Shown here in pieces: positions 22,876-33,068 of a stretch of 64,000 nt of DNA (positions are counted from its first letter, which is position 1; each line of letters begins with the position of its first letter). The notes beneath the pieces were generated by a model, which ran no database searches, was not told the origin of the DNA, and saw only the letters and a list, made by a program, of their open reading frames with translations. Source of the stretch: Cryptomeria japonica (lineage: Eukaryota > Streptophyta > Pinopsida > Cupressales > Cupressaceae). Position numbers and translations under genes: made by a program. The stretch lies in NCBI RefSeq assembly GCF_030272615.1, contig NC_081409.1, forward strand, positions 875,676,594-875,740,593, read 5' to 3'.

Positions 22876-23015
22876 GCGCTAATTTAATTAATAGGAGAAT
22901 GTTTTATAGGTGAATTAATTAAATGTTAATTTAATTAACTGATGGCTAGTGGATTTTTAATTAAATAAATAGAAAATATTTATTTAAATAAAATGGACAG
23001 ATTTATGTGACTACG
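22876..23015 (-). repeat. Truncated 5' LTR of the Tat element
   Basis: About 140 bases match the first 130 bases of the 3' LTR (7208-7080) almost base for base, including the long AATTAA-rich run and CCACTAGCCATC. The terminal base is changed (CGTAG for TGTAG). The rest of the LTR is missing. Confidence 0.75.
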
Positions 23016-23455
23016 GTTTCATTTCCCTTTTGTTCTATTTATGCAGTGACACTCAGGAATCGGTTCCCAATGTTTTAAGTTGTCTCTTAAGCTAATCGCA
23101 TCATTCCAATGAACAACCCCCTTAACCTGCTACTATCTTGCGAGAGTTTTTTGTTTTTTTGGTTATTGTTGTATCATAGTAGTCAAAAGAATTCCACATT
23201 TGGTCCTCACTACGAAAATGCTATGTTCCAGTTTTGGTCCCCGTTGTGACATTGCGATTACCGCTTTGGTTATCATTGTTTCATAGTGAACATGAACAAT
23301 GCTACATTCAAGGACCACAACAATTAGTGATGCGTCTGCTTGGAATAAGTTGTTATCACATGAAAATGCACACAAAGATTAACTTTGCAATGCCACTGTG
23401 GATGTGGCACGTAGGACCCACGAGGGATGACGACATACACAAACCATTTTAGGAG
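23016..23455 (+). repeat. Dispersed repeat Y, right half of the interrupted copy
   Basis: This matches 48285-48700: TTTTAAGTTG, TTTTTTGGTTAT, ATTCCACxTTTGGTCC, ACATTGxGATTACC, GGCACGTAGGACCCAC. It continues the repeat started at 4571. Confidence 0.7.
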
Positions 23456-23814
23456 TACAAACTTTTAGAGGCCATAACTTGTGAACCGTGTGTCTGATTG
23501 ACGAACCATTTGAAGCACTGGAAAGCTCACGAAGTGCTCTATTGTCTCATAAGATTCTATGCTAGTTATGCCCACTTTTGAGGACATTTCGAGGCCTATA
23601 AATTCCTCAAAATCAAATTTAAACCTTTCATTGAACCCCTCCAAAATGGAAAATTTAATATCTTCAAAACTAGCTATGATGTTGTGATGCAACTTTACTA
23701 GAATGCTTATCTTCCCAACCAAAAGCTTCGCTGAGAATTTCGCACCATTTCATGCTCAAATGAAAACTTACTATAAATAGTAACCTCATGTAAATGCAAG
23801 ATTGAGACACAATG
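23456..23814 (-). repeat. Dispersed repeat X, copy 1
   Basis: About 355 bases, from TAGAGGCCATAACTTGTGAA to CTATAAATAGTAACCTCA..GTAAATGCAAG..TGAGACAC, match 35172-35519. On the minus strand the second copy starts TGTTGGGAAAATGG at 35531, so X is probably the beginning of an LTR. Here it directly follows the stop of a copia RNase H, where a 3' LTR is expected. Confidence 0.7.
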
Positions 23815-25870
23815 AATCAATTGCTAGGGGCCATGAGGCCCATAGATTCTCAACACCATCCAAACTTCTTTGTGCTCATAACCTTAGTTAAAGAATCTAC
23901 AACATTCATCAAAGTTTCTACCTTAACCAACTTCATCCTACCATCTTCGACCATATCTCTGACAAAATTATATTGAACATCAATATGCTTGGTCTGGGCA
24001 TGAAATGTTGGGTTCTTAGCTAGGCAGATCACACTCTAACTATCACAATAAACTATCACGGTTCCTTGTTTTATTCTGATGTCTGAACACAGTCTCTTAA
24101 TCCAAATTCCCTCTTTACAAGCATGAGTAGCTGCCATATACTCTGCTTAAGTAGTGGACAAAGCTGATAATATGATGAAACAATAAGGATCTGATCAACT
24201 ATTGAGAGGGGGGGTGAATCAGTAGATAGAAAATAAACTAAACTTTCACTAAACTTAACTCCAACTCAAAAACAACTTGCTAAACTAACCGGTTTAATCA
24301 CTGTATCAAAAACTGCAACTACAGTGTCAAACTTTACCGGTTGACCAAAACATCAATGATACAATGCAACAAATCTGAAACTTAAATACCATTTAACCAA
24401 AATATCAAACCACTTACTAATATCAGTAATAGCTCATTTCATATCACTTCTGGCCATCTAAACATATCTAAGTGTATTTACCAGTCATTCAAATCAAACA
24501 TATCAAAAACACATCCACAAAATCATTCACCACTTGACACAATGATTTTTCACGTGGAAACCCAAATGGAAAAAACCACGAAGGGGATGAATACCCACAA
24601 GTATTTTGAACTCTTCTGAAGTTCGCTCTGTTAGGAGCCAGCCATGTTAGAAGCTTATAAAATAATGTCCTGTTAAGAACAGATCCAGTTAAGGACCACC
24701 CGGATAAGGGATTGACTACAATACCCTATTAAAGGTAATATCGAGTTAGAGGTAACCTTGGTAGAGGCGATAGAGGATCTCAAAGCCAAGCTAATGGATC
24801 ACCTGGATAGAGGATTTAAACAAGAATCTTGTTAAAGATTACCTGGGTAAGGGATTTAACTACTGTAATGGTTAGAGAATAACAGGTTCTTTGCTGATCT
24901 GGTAATAGCACTTCCTTTCTTAATCATATCATTTTCTGCTCCTATCTACCTTCACAACATACTGCAGACACACCTTCTAGTTTGACAACAATCACTACCA
25001 TACGTAACCAAATTTTCCAAAATAATTACAAACAACTCATCAACCTTATAAGAAAATACAATAGGTCAGTAACACAACATAAACCCTACAAATCTCATAG
25101 AGGTTACAAACATATTGGTTCAATCATAACCATTGGATTACATAGCAATCAACTATGCATTGTTCTAGACAACTTCAACTACTCCTGGATCACCACACAT
25201 TGGATCCTAAAGCTCATCACGTGTTTTTCACTTCATGCTATGAATTTGATCATTCCCAAGATAAACAGTTATCTTCACATGCCAAAACCATTTTGAATTT
25301 CATCACGTACATCATGCTTACATGGAATCTTCATATTCGATCATCATTCGGTCATAGATCATCACAACCGATTCTCCAAGCTCCATCGGTTAGGGTTTGA
25401 CTTATCAACTGGTTAGGGTTACCTATTGATCACTCAACTTCAATAACAATACCGGTTTCCTTCATTGCTTTACTACCTATTGCATTACTACATCATTATC
25501 AGTTGCAATACAACTTCATTACTAGTTACTATTGACATCAATGAAAACACTATACTTCATCAATGCAATCTTCATGCAATGCCAACAAAAGCAACTATAG
25601 CCTGTCACTTACTCATCTAACTAATTGCACCACAAATAAATTAAACACATAAGCACTAGTGGATCTTCTTCTATCAATATCACCTACCTAATATAAATCC
25701 ACATAACCATGAATATCAAGAGAAATCAGGTCTCCAGCTAAATTACCATGATAACACAAAGAATACTCTGAGGTACCCTTCAAATATCTAAAGACTCTTT
25801 TGATTGCATCCCAATGAACTCTACCAGGATTAGACATATAAATTTTACATATCTTTACAACAGTTACAGA
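23815..25870 (-). pseudogene. Ty1/copia RT C-terminus and RNase H, split by a solo LTR
   Basis: The right part (25870-25593) encodes the end of RT (YMSNPGRVHWDAIKRVFRYLKGT) and the start of RNase H (DWVGD-like, RRSTS). The left part (24159-23820) encodes the rest of RNase H: AEYMAATHACKEGIW, a CD..SVICLAKNP motif, THAQTKHIDVQYNFVRD, and a C-terminus reading SMGL. The two halves are separated by the solo LTR at 24165-25587 and meet in register when one AAAGC duplicate is removed. A few stops are present. Upstream RT, integrase and gag are missing. Confidence 0.85.
24165..25587 (-). repeat. Solo LTR (family D) in copia RNase H, duplication AAAGC
   Basis: Plus-strand ends are TGATAATATG and GCCAACA; on the minus strand the LTR starts TGTTGGCATTGCATG. 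Perfect AAAGC duplicates lie at 24160-24164 and 25588-25592. Length is 1423 bases. It carries the G-run signature (GAGAGGGGGGGTGAATCAG, about 24204-24222) and the ACGTGGAAACCC block (about 24551). It belongs to the same family as 53847-55281. Confidence 0.85.
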
Positions 25871-26309
25871 AAACAAAAATAGATATATATAACATTCAAA
25901 CCATAACACAATTATTTACGTGGGGAAAACCCTTTCGAGAGAAAAACCCCACACTCCAAAAGCCGCCCAATATATTATTCAGCAATCAAAATGGATTACA
26001 GTATACTTGCAGAGAAAGCTCTTTGCAAGAGTATCACTAATTATAGATTCAAAGGTAACTCAATAGCCATAAGACTCTTACACACAACCTCTATCTCACA
26101 CACCTCATATATAAGAGATACAATACAAGAAACTGTCAAACGGTATTACAAAACCATTGGCTAAAACCACCCAATAAGGTGTAGTCGACCTTACCTCCCT
26201 TCTAGATACCCTATGACATGTTACAACACACATCAACACATGTCCCTCCCTTTTATAGCTCATTTATGTTTCCTATACAAATTATATTTCCTATTTCAAG
26301 AGTACAAAC
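25871..26309 (-). repeat. LTR-like sequence, left part of a split copy of repeat X
   Basis: It contains TTACGTGGGGAAAACCCTTT (about 25917), the block that marks the 3' portion of LTRs in this window. It ends GAGTACAAAC, which in copy 1 (23449-23458) leads straight into TTTTAGAGGCC. The continuation here is at 35166, beyond a nested insertion. Confidence 0.5.
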
Positions 26310-26383
26310 TGTTGGAAACCAATAACACTGAGAGGGGGGTTGAATCAGTGTTATAGTGGAATAGTAAGTTTTAGCCTTATTAT

Positions 26384-27628
26384 TGTTAGGATAACCAGTG
26401 AATAAATGAGAGGGGGGATGAATCAGTTGTTAACAGATTGTATCATTTAATCCACTTAATAACCTTTAACCATAATAAGTACCGGTAAAGCAAAAACAGA
26501 TACCGGTAAGCAATAAAACTTAACAATGAAACATATAATCAACACAATGCAACCATACCACATAACACCATGATTTGTATGTGGAGAACCCAGAAAGGGA
26601 AAAACCATGGTGGGAAGCCTACCCACAATCAGATGATACTTCTGCAGAAAGTATGTGATACAATGAGGGGCCTGCACATGCAGGAAGACACACTGCCTAG
26701 AGCTGCTCATTACAAAAGAGTCTCACTGACTAAAGAGAGGTTATAACCACCTCTAGATAAATGGACAACAATCCAAAATAATGAACTGCCAGAGATAGCA
26801 TCTACCATGCCTAATTATAGTCTCAGTTAAGCTCAATACCAGAGGCCTTTAACCTCTTCCTTAATCCCAATTCGATCACCTATGATCGACCAAATCTCCT
26901 TCATAGATGATATTGCATTTCAAGACCACGACACTTATTCCCCATGATCTACAATGAGATCTTACATCATTTTATACCAACCCTAAGGCCTAAACCAATT
27001 AGGTCAGCCACCTAAAATATATTACAATAAGATCATTACATAAATCCATATTACAATGATATGCCATGTCGGCTTAAGACCAAAACAATAATAACCAATC
27101 TATAGAACATCCCGAAACATCTCGGTAACGTGTAGAGTACACGTTAACATGATATCGGTCCATAACCTAGATAGGTACCAAACCTATTCTAGGTCCACCA
27201 TGCCAAAGCAATGTCTCCACCTGGTTGAAGCATGATCAAAGAACATCTTCAGCATCCTGAAATCCATGTAGAAGTCATGCCAACACCACTTATGCATCCT
27301 ATCAAGATTCCTCAGTGAAAGCTCTGCCAGTTAAACCTTAAACCAATGTCGGTAAGGATTTACAAGAGTGTATGATAGCATCCAATTACCAAGTCAATAC
27401 CACCTCACCAAAACATGATGCAAGAACATGTACCACATAAAATAAAACATAAACCATTGATCCAACACATGCCGAAAGTATCCAACAGATAGTTTCTTCT
27501 GCCGATAACACTATATCTTCTATGGGTAAGCAAAACTTGTCTGTCGGTAACCAACCATAAAAACTAGTGTTGACATCAATAACAAAACATTAATGCAACA
27601 CATAATCAATTCATCCATAATGCCAACA
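26384..27628 (-). repeat. 3' LTR of copia-A
   Basis: 1245 bases, aligned over its whole length with 33069-34288. It carries the G-run signature near 26406-26420 and the GTGGAGAACCC block near 26580. Its minus-strand start TGTTGGCATTATGG directly follows the polypurine tract. Confidence 0.9.
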
Positions 27629-27900
27629 ATCTCCCCCTTTGGCATTGATCGCAACACTAGATGTGAAAAACATCTAAGTACCCAAAAAAATGCCAAACAA
27701 GTCTCCCCCTTGTGGAAGACAACTAACAATCTCTTGAATACCAATAACTCTCCCCCCATGAATGATATCTCTGTAAAGTTCTGAATTTATTTTTCACATC
27801 ACTATCTCTCCCCCTTTGACATCAATGCCAAAAATCTAACATAAATATCAAAGCAAGAATGTAAACCTCTTAATATAAAAGCTAACTACTCCCCTTGAGT
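27629..27900 (-). promoter_or_regulatory. Array of polypurine tracts of copia-A
   Basis: Five purine runs occur on the minus strand: near 27630-27641 (AAAGGGGGAGAT, at the LTR), 27702, 27751, 27806-27816 (AAAGGGGGAGAG) and 27890. The first and fourth are each preceded by a CAATGCC-like phrase. Such a multiple-tract 3' region is a trait reported for Sirevirus-type copia elements. Confidence 0.65.
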
Positions 27901-27969
27901 AGTAGCACCACTCATTAGTGTTGGAATGAATAATATCTCTGATAATGCATGCCATACTGATGACAAACT

Positions 27970-28960
27970 GCATTAATCAAGTCTCTACCAGAGGGGCAGA
28001 AACCCATAACCTATCTCTCAAATACTCAAATGATTCCTTAGATAGAGGTTTAGTGAATATATCTGCAATGTGTTCTTTAGTGTTCACATAAACTATATTG
28101 ACTTCCTTTCCTTCTACCTTGTCCTTCAGAAAGTTATACTTTAATGATATATGCTTAGTATTAGAGTGAAATACCGGATTCTTAGGCATGTCAATAGCTA
28201 CAGAGTTATCATAGTAGATAACTACTGGTTCACTACAATTTACCTTGATATCCTTCAACATTTGCTTCATCCACAAGACTTGAGTGCAATTAGTTGTTGC
28301 TGCAACGTACTCAACTTCTACAGTACATAAAGAAATGCATGACTATTTTTTGTTGATTCATTAAACCAATTTATTTCCAAGAAAGAAAGCTCCACTAGAA
28401 GTGCTCTTCTTGTCATCAGTATCTCCTACCCAATCCTGAGTCAGTATATGCACATAAAGTGAAATCATCATTTCTAGAATACCATAATCCATATTCTGTT
28501 GCTCCTTGCAAATAGTGGAATATCATCTTTACTACACATTCATGATTTTCTTTAGGATTACTTTGATATCTTGAAACAATACTTACTGCATTCATAATAT
28601 TTGGTCTATTCTAAGTTAAATATAGCAAGCCAAATCATAGACTTATACCTTTTTGGATTTACCAGTGTAGAAGTATCCTTGATAGATAATTTATCACTTG
28701 TCACCATAGGAGTACTTACCAGTTTGGAATTATCCATACCAGACTTCTTCAACAATTCCCTCAGGTACTTAGTTTGACAGATAAAAATGCCTTTGTCAAT
28801 TTGAGTAATCTGCAAACCTAAGAAAAATATCATCTCACCAATCATGGACATTTCAAATTCAATCTTCATGTTGTTAGCAAATTCCATGCACAATTTATCT
28901 TCTCCTCCAATAATGATATCATCAACAAATACTTCAATAATTAGAATATCATCATCAGTA
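27970..28960 (-). pseudogene. RT C-terminal part and RNase H of copia-A
   Basis: The RT palm box FVDDIIIGG (about 28920) has both aspartates. It is followed by FEMSMIGEMIFFLGLQI (about 28850), GIFICQTKYLRELLKK, then a decayed stretch (28605-28280) with RNase H features, and the clearer RNase H end in 28276-27977 (YYDNSVAIDMPKNPVFHSNTKHI, ADIFTKPL). RNase H removes RNA from the hybrid after reverse transcription. Stops at about 28605 and in the middle region break it. The polyprotein ends at about 27977, shortly before the polypurine array. Confidence 0.85.
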
Positions 28961-28962
28961 AT

Positions 28963-29640
28963 TTAATAATATAAATTACTATCAACACTACCTTTAGTAA
29001 AATTAAGCTTCAAAAGATATTTATCCAACCTTGCATACCAAGCTCTAGGAGCTTGTTTCAATCCATATAAAGCTTTCTTCAATCTGCAAACCATATCTTT
29101 ATCATTTTTTAGTGAAAATACATCAGGTTTCTCAATGTATACTTCTTCCTCAAGTTCACCATTCAAAAATGCACATTTAACATCCATTTGATAAACCTTA
29201 TAGTTCTTATAAGCTGCATAGGCAAGAAATAGTCTAACAACTTCAATTGTAGCTATAGGTGCAAATGTCCCACCATAATCAATTCCTTCCATTTGAGAAT
29301 ATCCTTCACAAACCAATCTAGCCTTTCTTCTTACAAGTTTACCATCCTCATTCAGTTTATTCCTAAAAACCCATTTAGTTACAATAATGTTCTTATTTTT
29401 AGGCTGGGGAACTAAAGTCCAAGTTTCATTCTTCTCTATCTGATCTAATTCATCTTCCATAGCCTTTAACCAATGTTTATCCTTACAAGATTCAATAACA
29501 AATGCCAATTCAATTTGAGAAATAAAACATATCTCTTCATTTGCCAGTCTTCTTCTTGTCATAACTCCCTTGTTCCTATCTCCAATTATTTGATCTTCAG
29601 AATGGTTTAACCTTACATACCTTGGTGTCTTCTAAATTTC
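28963..29640 (-). pseudogene. RT N-terminal part of copia-A
   Basis: An open stretch of about 199 codons (29562-28963) holds ALYGLKQAPRAWY (about 29050), VYQMDVKCAFLNGELEEE (about 29180), the first catalytic Asp in MDVK, and TKWVFRNKLNEDG (about 29370). These are the standard blocks of copia RT. It is the best preserved pol segment in the window. One stop separates it from the FVDD part just downstream. Confidence 0.9.
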
Positions 29641-29839
29641 AGGTTCACTTCTTTGATCATCAATCACAGTTGAATTTTTTGATTGTCTCAGTGTAACTAT
29701 CTCAGTTTCCTATATCGGTTGAGGCATTGTCAGTTCAGTTATGATCATGTCCACTGTCGATTCCCTGTCATATGATATAGATTGATTTCTATATTGCTCA
29801 TCCACTTTCACATTAGCGCTCTCCACAATTGTCTGCAAT

Positions 29840-31500
29840 CTTTTGTTATAACTCTATATGATTTTCTTTGAATTGAATAACCAATAAATATCCCTTCATC
29901 ACATCTAGGATCAAACTTCCCAATTGAATCATCTCTTTTGATATATCATTTACTTCCAAAAATTCTAAAATATTTAACCATAGGTGTATTTCCAAACCAT
30001 AATTCATAAGGGGTCTTACCGGTTTCACCTTTGATGTGAACTCTGTTGAATGTGTAGACTGTTATACTCACTGCTTCTCTCCAGTAGATGTGAGGCAATT
30101 TGGCTTCCATCATCATAGATCTTGCTACATCCAAAATGGTTATGTTCTTTCTTTCCACTACTCCATTCTGCTGAGGAGTCAGAGGTGCAGATAACTGTCT
30201 CCTAATTCCATTTGTCTCACAATAACTGTTAAATTCATGAGAAGTGAACTCACTGCCTTGATATGATCTTAGACATTTGATTTTCAATCCAGATTCTATT
30301 TCAACCTTTGCTTTAAAGATCTTGAATTTCTCAAAGGCTTCAGACTTCTCCCTAAGAAAAGTCACCCACATCATCCTAGAATAGTCTGTTAGATGCAATG
30401 ACAGTCCCAAAGACACTGAGAGGGGGGAGGGGTGAATTAATGTCTAATTGGTTAATGGAATATTTGAACTTATTATAACTTTGCAACCCAAATTAATGTA
30501 CCAGTAAACAAGTAATAATGTAGCAAAGAGAAATAAAAGAGACAACATAAATGCACACCATAACACAAGATATTTTGGTGACAAAACTTGGTAAGGGAAA
30601 AACCTTGGTGGGATTTGTGACCCTGAATATTTACTCACTGGCCAATATAAATAAATATTACTTATAATAGGGGCCTGCACATGCAGGAAGGCCAACAACC
30701 TAGAGCTCACTTCTCAATGAAAGAGTCTCACTAACTACACAATGGATAATTAAATCCAAGACAATGTATTGCTCAAACTAGCATCTGCAATGCTTGATTC
30801 AGTACTGGTTTAAGCTCAGTCAGAAACCTTAACCAAAAACCTGCTGGTGAATGATATTCACTTACATAACCTATCTACCTTATTACAAAATCTTTTATCT
30901 ATCTTCTACATAACACCATATCTAAAAATGACCTATAAGATCTCATACATATATGAGTCTTTACAATACATCATGTCGGCTTACAAATAATTACATTACA
31001 ATACAATTCACATAAACAAAACTTGTCTCATGTCGGCCTAGATGCCAATGTGCTTCGTTGTCGGTGTAAACAAAATGTCAATGAATGAACTTTATTGTGC
31101 CTACCGGTGCCAATGAATGATGCCTGTGATGATGGTGAACCTGTATAATCATGTTACTGGTTGGTTGCCATCAATGACAACATCAACCATTCTCATGTGA
31201 GTGTAGAATGCCAACATAGTCATCAATAATCAGCATGAAATACCTATCACCTTGAAAGCTTCTAGTCCTTGCTAGACCACATAAGTCAATGTGAATTAAA
31301 TCAAGTACATCATTATATTTATCATGTATGCTCTTAAAAGAAGTTCTAACTTGATTTCCCAATTGAAATTCCTTACATACCAGATTACGAGGCTTCATAA
31401 TTTTAGGTATATCTCTAACTGCCTTAGTTGAACTGATCTTAACAATACAATCAAAATTAACATGGCACAACCTCTTATGTCATAGCCAACTCTCATCAAT
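29840..31500 (-). pseudogene. Integrase of copia-A, split by a solo LTR
   Basis: The upstream part (31500-31222) holds the pre-integrase zinc region (KRLCHVNFD, NLVCKEFQLG) and the core start with LDLIHIDLCG and FMLIIDDY. The downstream part (30381-29850) continues with SRMMWVTFLREKSEAFEKF, the second Asp region SYQGSEFTSHEF (D changed to Q: LRSYQG for LRSDxG), the glutamate in QQNGVVERKN, and YTFNRVHIKG, KTPYELWFG, the usual C-terminal marks of copia integrase. The solo LTR at 30387-31216 sits between IDDY and SRMMW. Confidence 0.85.
30387..31216 (-). repeat. Solo LTR (family E) in copia-A integrase, duplication TAGTC
   Basis: Plus-strand ends are TGTTAG and CCAACA, with perfect TAGTC duplicates at 30382-30386 and 31217-31221. 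Length is 830 bases. It has the G-run signature (near 30419-30435) and resembles the N1 LTR (1103-1855). It inserted after copia-A. Confidence 0.85.
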
Positions 31501-31599
31501 ATGAGCGATCAAACATGTCTTATTACCAGTGTTCAAGTGAAAGATGTTACCTCCATCCTGAATACCGGTTGCAATCTCCAAACCAGTCTTGTTAATGAT

Positions 31600-32743
31600 T
31601 TTGCATTTTCTGTCTTTAAACTAAAGTTGGAAACCCTTGTCCACTAATTGATGAACACTCAAAAGATTATTTTTTAAACCTTCTACATAATAGACATTAT
31701 CAGTAATATGTTTTCCATCTAGAGAAATAATACCTCTACCTTTGATCATACATGCTTGGTCATCTCCAAATCTGACTTGACCACCATTATATTTTTGTAG
31801 GGACAAATTTTATTTTATCTCCAATCATATGATGTGAGCATCGACAATCAATTACCCATTCATCCTTATCTTCAACTTTTGCTGTCAGGGCCTTTTCTTC
31901 ATTCATGATAGCCAGTTTTGGTTCATCTTCCTTTAAAGCATAAAACACCCATTCCTTTCCATTTCCAGATCCACTAGCAGAGCCTTCTGTCGGTTCATCC
32001 CTGGAGTCATCACTTACTCCTTCCTCATCCGTTATGTAGCATTGTTTACTTTTCTTGAATCTATATCTATTTTGGTTAGGCTTAAATTATTTCTTAACTC
32101 TTTCCTCAAACCTTGCATTCCTTTCAGGAAATCTAGATGCAAAATGACCAATCTTATTGCATGCAAAACATTTAAAAGGTGTTTTATCTTCATACTTACT
32201 TCCTTCCAGTCCTTTAGGTACTCTTCTAGCAAATAAGGCTTCAAGTTTCTCAAATTCTTCATCTTCTTTCCTCATATATTCCAATTCTTTTGCATATAAG
32301 GCTTTCCAATCACTCTTGTTGGTAGATGATGATGATGCATGAAAAGCAGGTTCAGACTTTACAGCTCCAGAAGATCCAAATTCTTCAAGCTCAAAAGCAG
32401 ATAATTTCCCAATCATAATGTCTCTGTTAACTGAAGAGTTCACCATTGTTCTCAACTCATTAATTGCAGTTGCCTTCATCTTTTAAGCCAGTGGAAGGGC
32501 TCTCAAGACTTTGGAAACTATTTCATCTTCACTCAAAAATCCTCAACAACATTGAATTCCCATAACAATCTCATTTACTCTTTCTATAAACACAACAATT
32601 CTTTCATTATCTTCCATCTTCAAGTTTTCATATCTTACCCGGTAACCATCAAGTTTAGCAATTTTGACAATAGGATCACCTCCATTCATAGTTTGTAATT
32701 TATTCCACATAACCTTTTCCGATGATTTATCAATCAATCCCAT
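31600..32743 (-). pseudogene. Gag knuckle and protease region of copia-A
   Basis: From the right: Gag helices (32743-32543: DGYRVRYENLKMEDNERIVVFIERVNEIV, UBN2-type), an open piece 32479-32087 with ELEYMRKEDEEFEKLEA and the zinc knuckle CFACNKIGHFASRF (last Cys lost), then the protease active-site region WVIDCRCSHHMIGDK (about 31860, D-C-R where D-S-G is expected) and GRGIISLDGKHITDNVYYVEGLKNNLLS (about 31750-31660), the typical copia protease end. Gag forms the particle and protease matures it. Both are inactive. Confidence 0.8.
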
Positions 32744-33008
32744 GATTTACTGATCAGTAAGTGCACACAAGAGGGCTTCTCTAGCTCTGCAATCATTTTC
32801 AATATTTTTATCCAAGTCTGCAGGAGTAGGATTGCCAGATGCCAAAAAAAAAGGTGTGTAACCTTTCTCAGTGATCTCCCAAATATCCTTTCCAAGACAT
32901 CTAAGATGAGTCTTCATTTGAATTTTTCATATCCCATAGTTTATTCCATCAAGCTTAGGGATTTCTCTTCTGAAAATAGTTGCCTGTGGATTTGAAGTGT
33001 TAGCTGCC
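32744..33008 (-). pseudogene. Gag N-terminus of copia-A
   Basis: A Met codon at 33008-33006 starts MAANTSNPQATIFRREIPKLDGINY, the usual N-terminal phrase of copia Gag (PxLDGxNY). It is followed after stops by DIWEITEKGYTPF and a helix region. The start lies about 47 bases inside the primer site, which fits a full-length element. Confidence 0.7.
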
Positions 33009-33053
33009 ATAGGATCTACCACAAGCGGTTAAGCTTCTGCAAAAGAGGACCAA

Positions 33054-33068
33054 ATATCTGATACCAAT
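33054..33068 (-). promoter_or_regulatory. tRNA-Met primer-binding site of copia-A
   Basis: The minus strand reads ATTGGTATCAGATA immediately after the 5' LTR. TGGTATCAGAGC is complementary to the 3' end of plant initiator tRNA-Met; two changes are at the distal end. Confidence 0.85.

Larger units (their letters stand above)
4641..23015 (-). mobile_element. Tat-type Ty3/gypsy retrotransposon with antisense plant-mobile-domain frame
   Basis: Reading the minus strand: a remnant of the 5' LTR (23015-22876), a long leader with tandem repeats, gag, protease, RT, RNase H, a second archaeal-type RNase H and integrase (20280-13036). After these come about 5.8 kb of non-pol sequence holding an antisense frame, degenerate repeats, a polypurine tract (7222-7209) and a 3' LTR from 7208 leftward. 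The second RNase H assigns it to the Tat lineage. The right edge is fixed by comparing repeat Y copies; the left edge is only approximate (4640-4760). All frames are broken. Confidence 0.8.
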
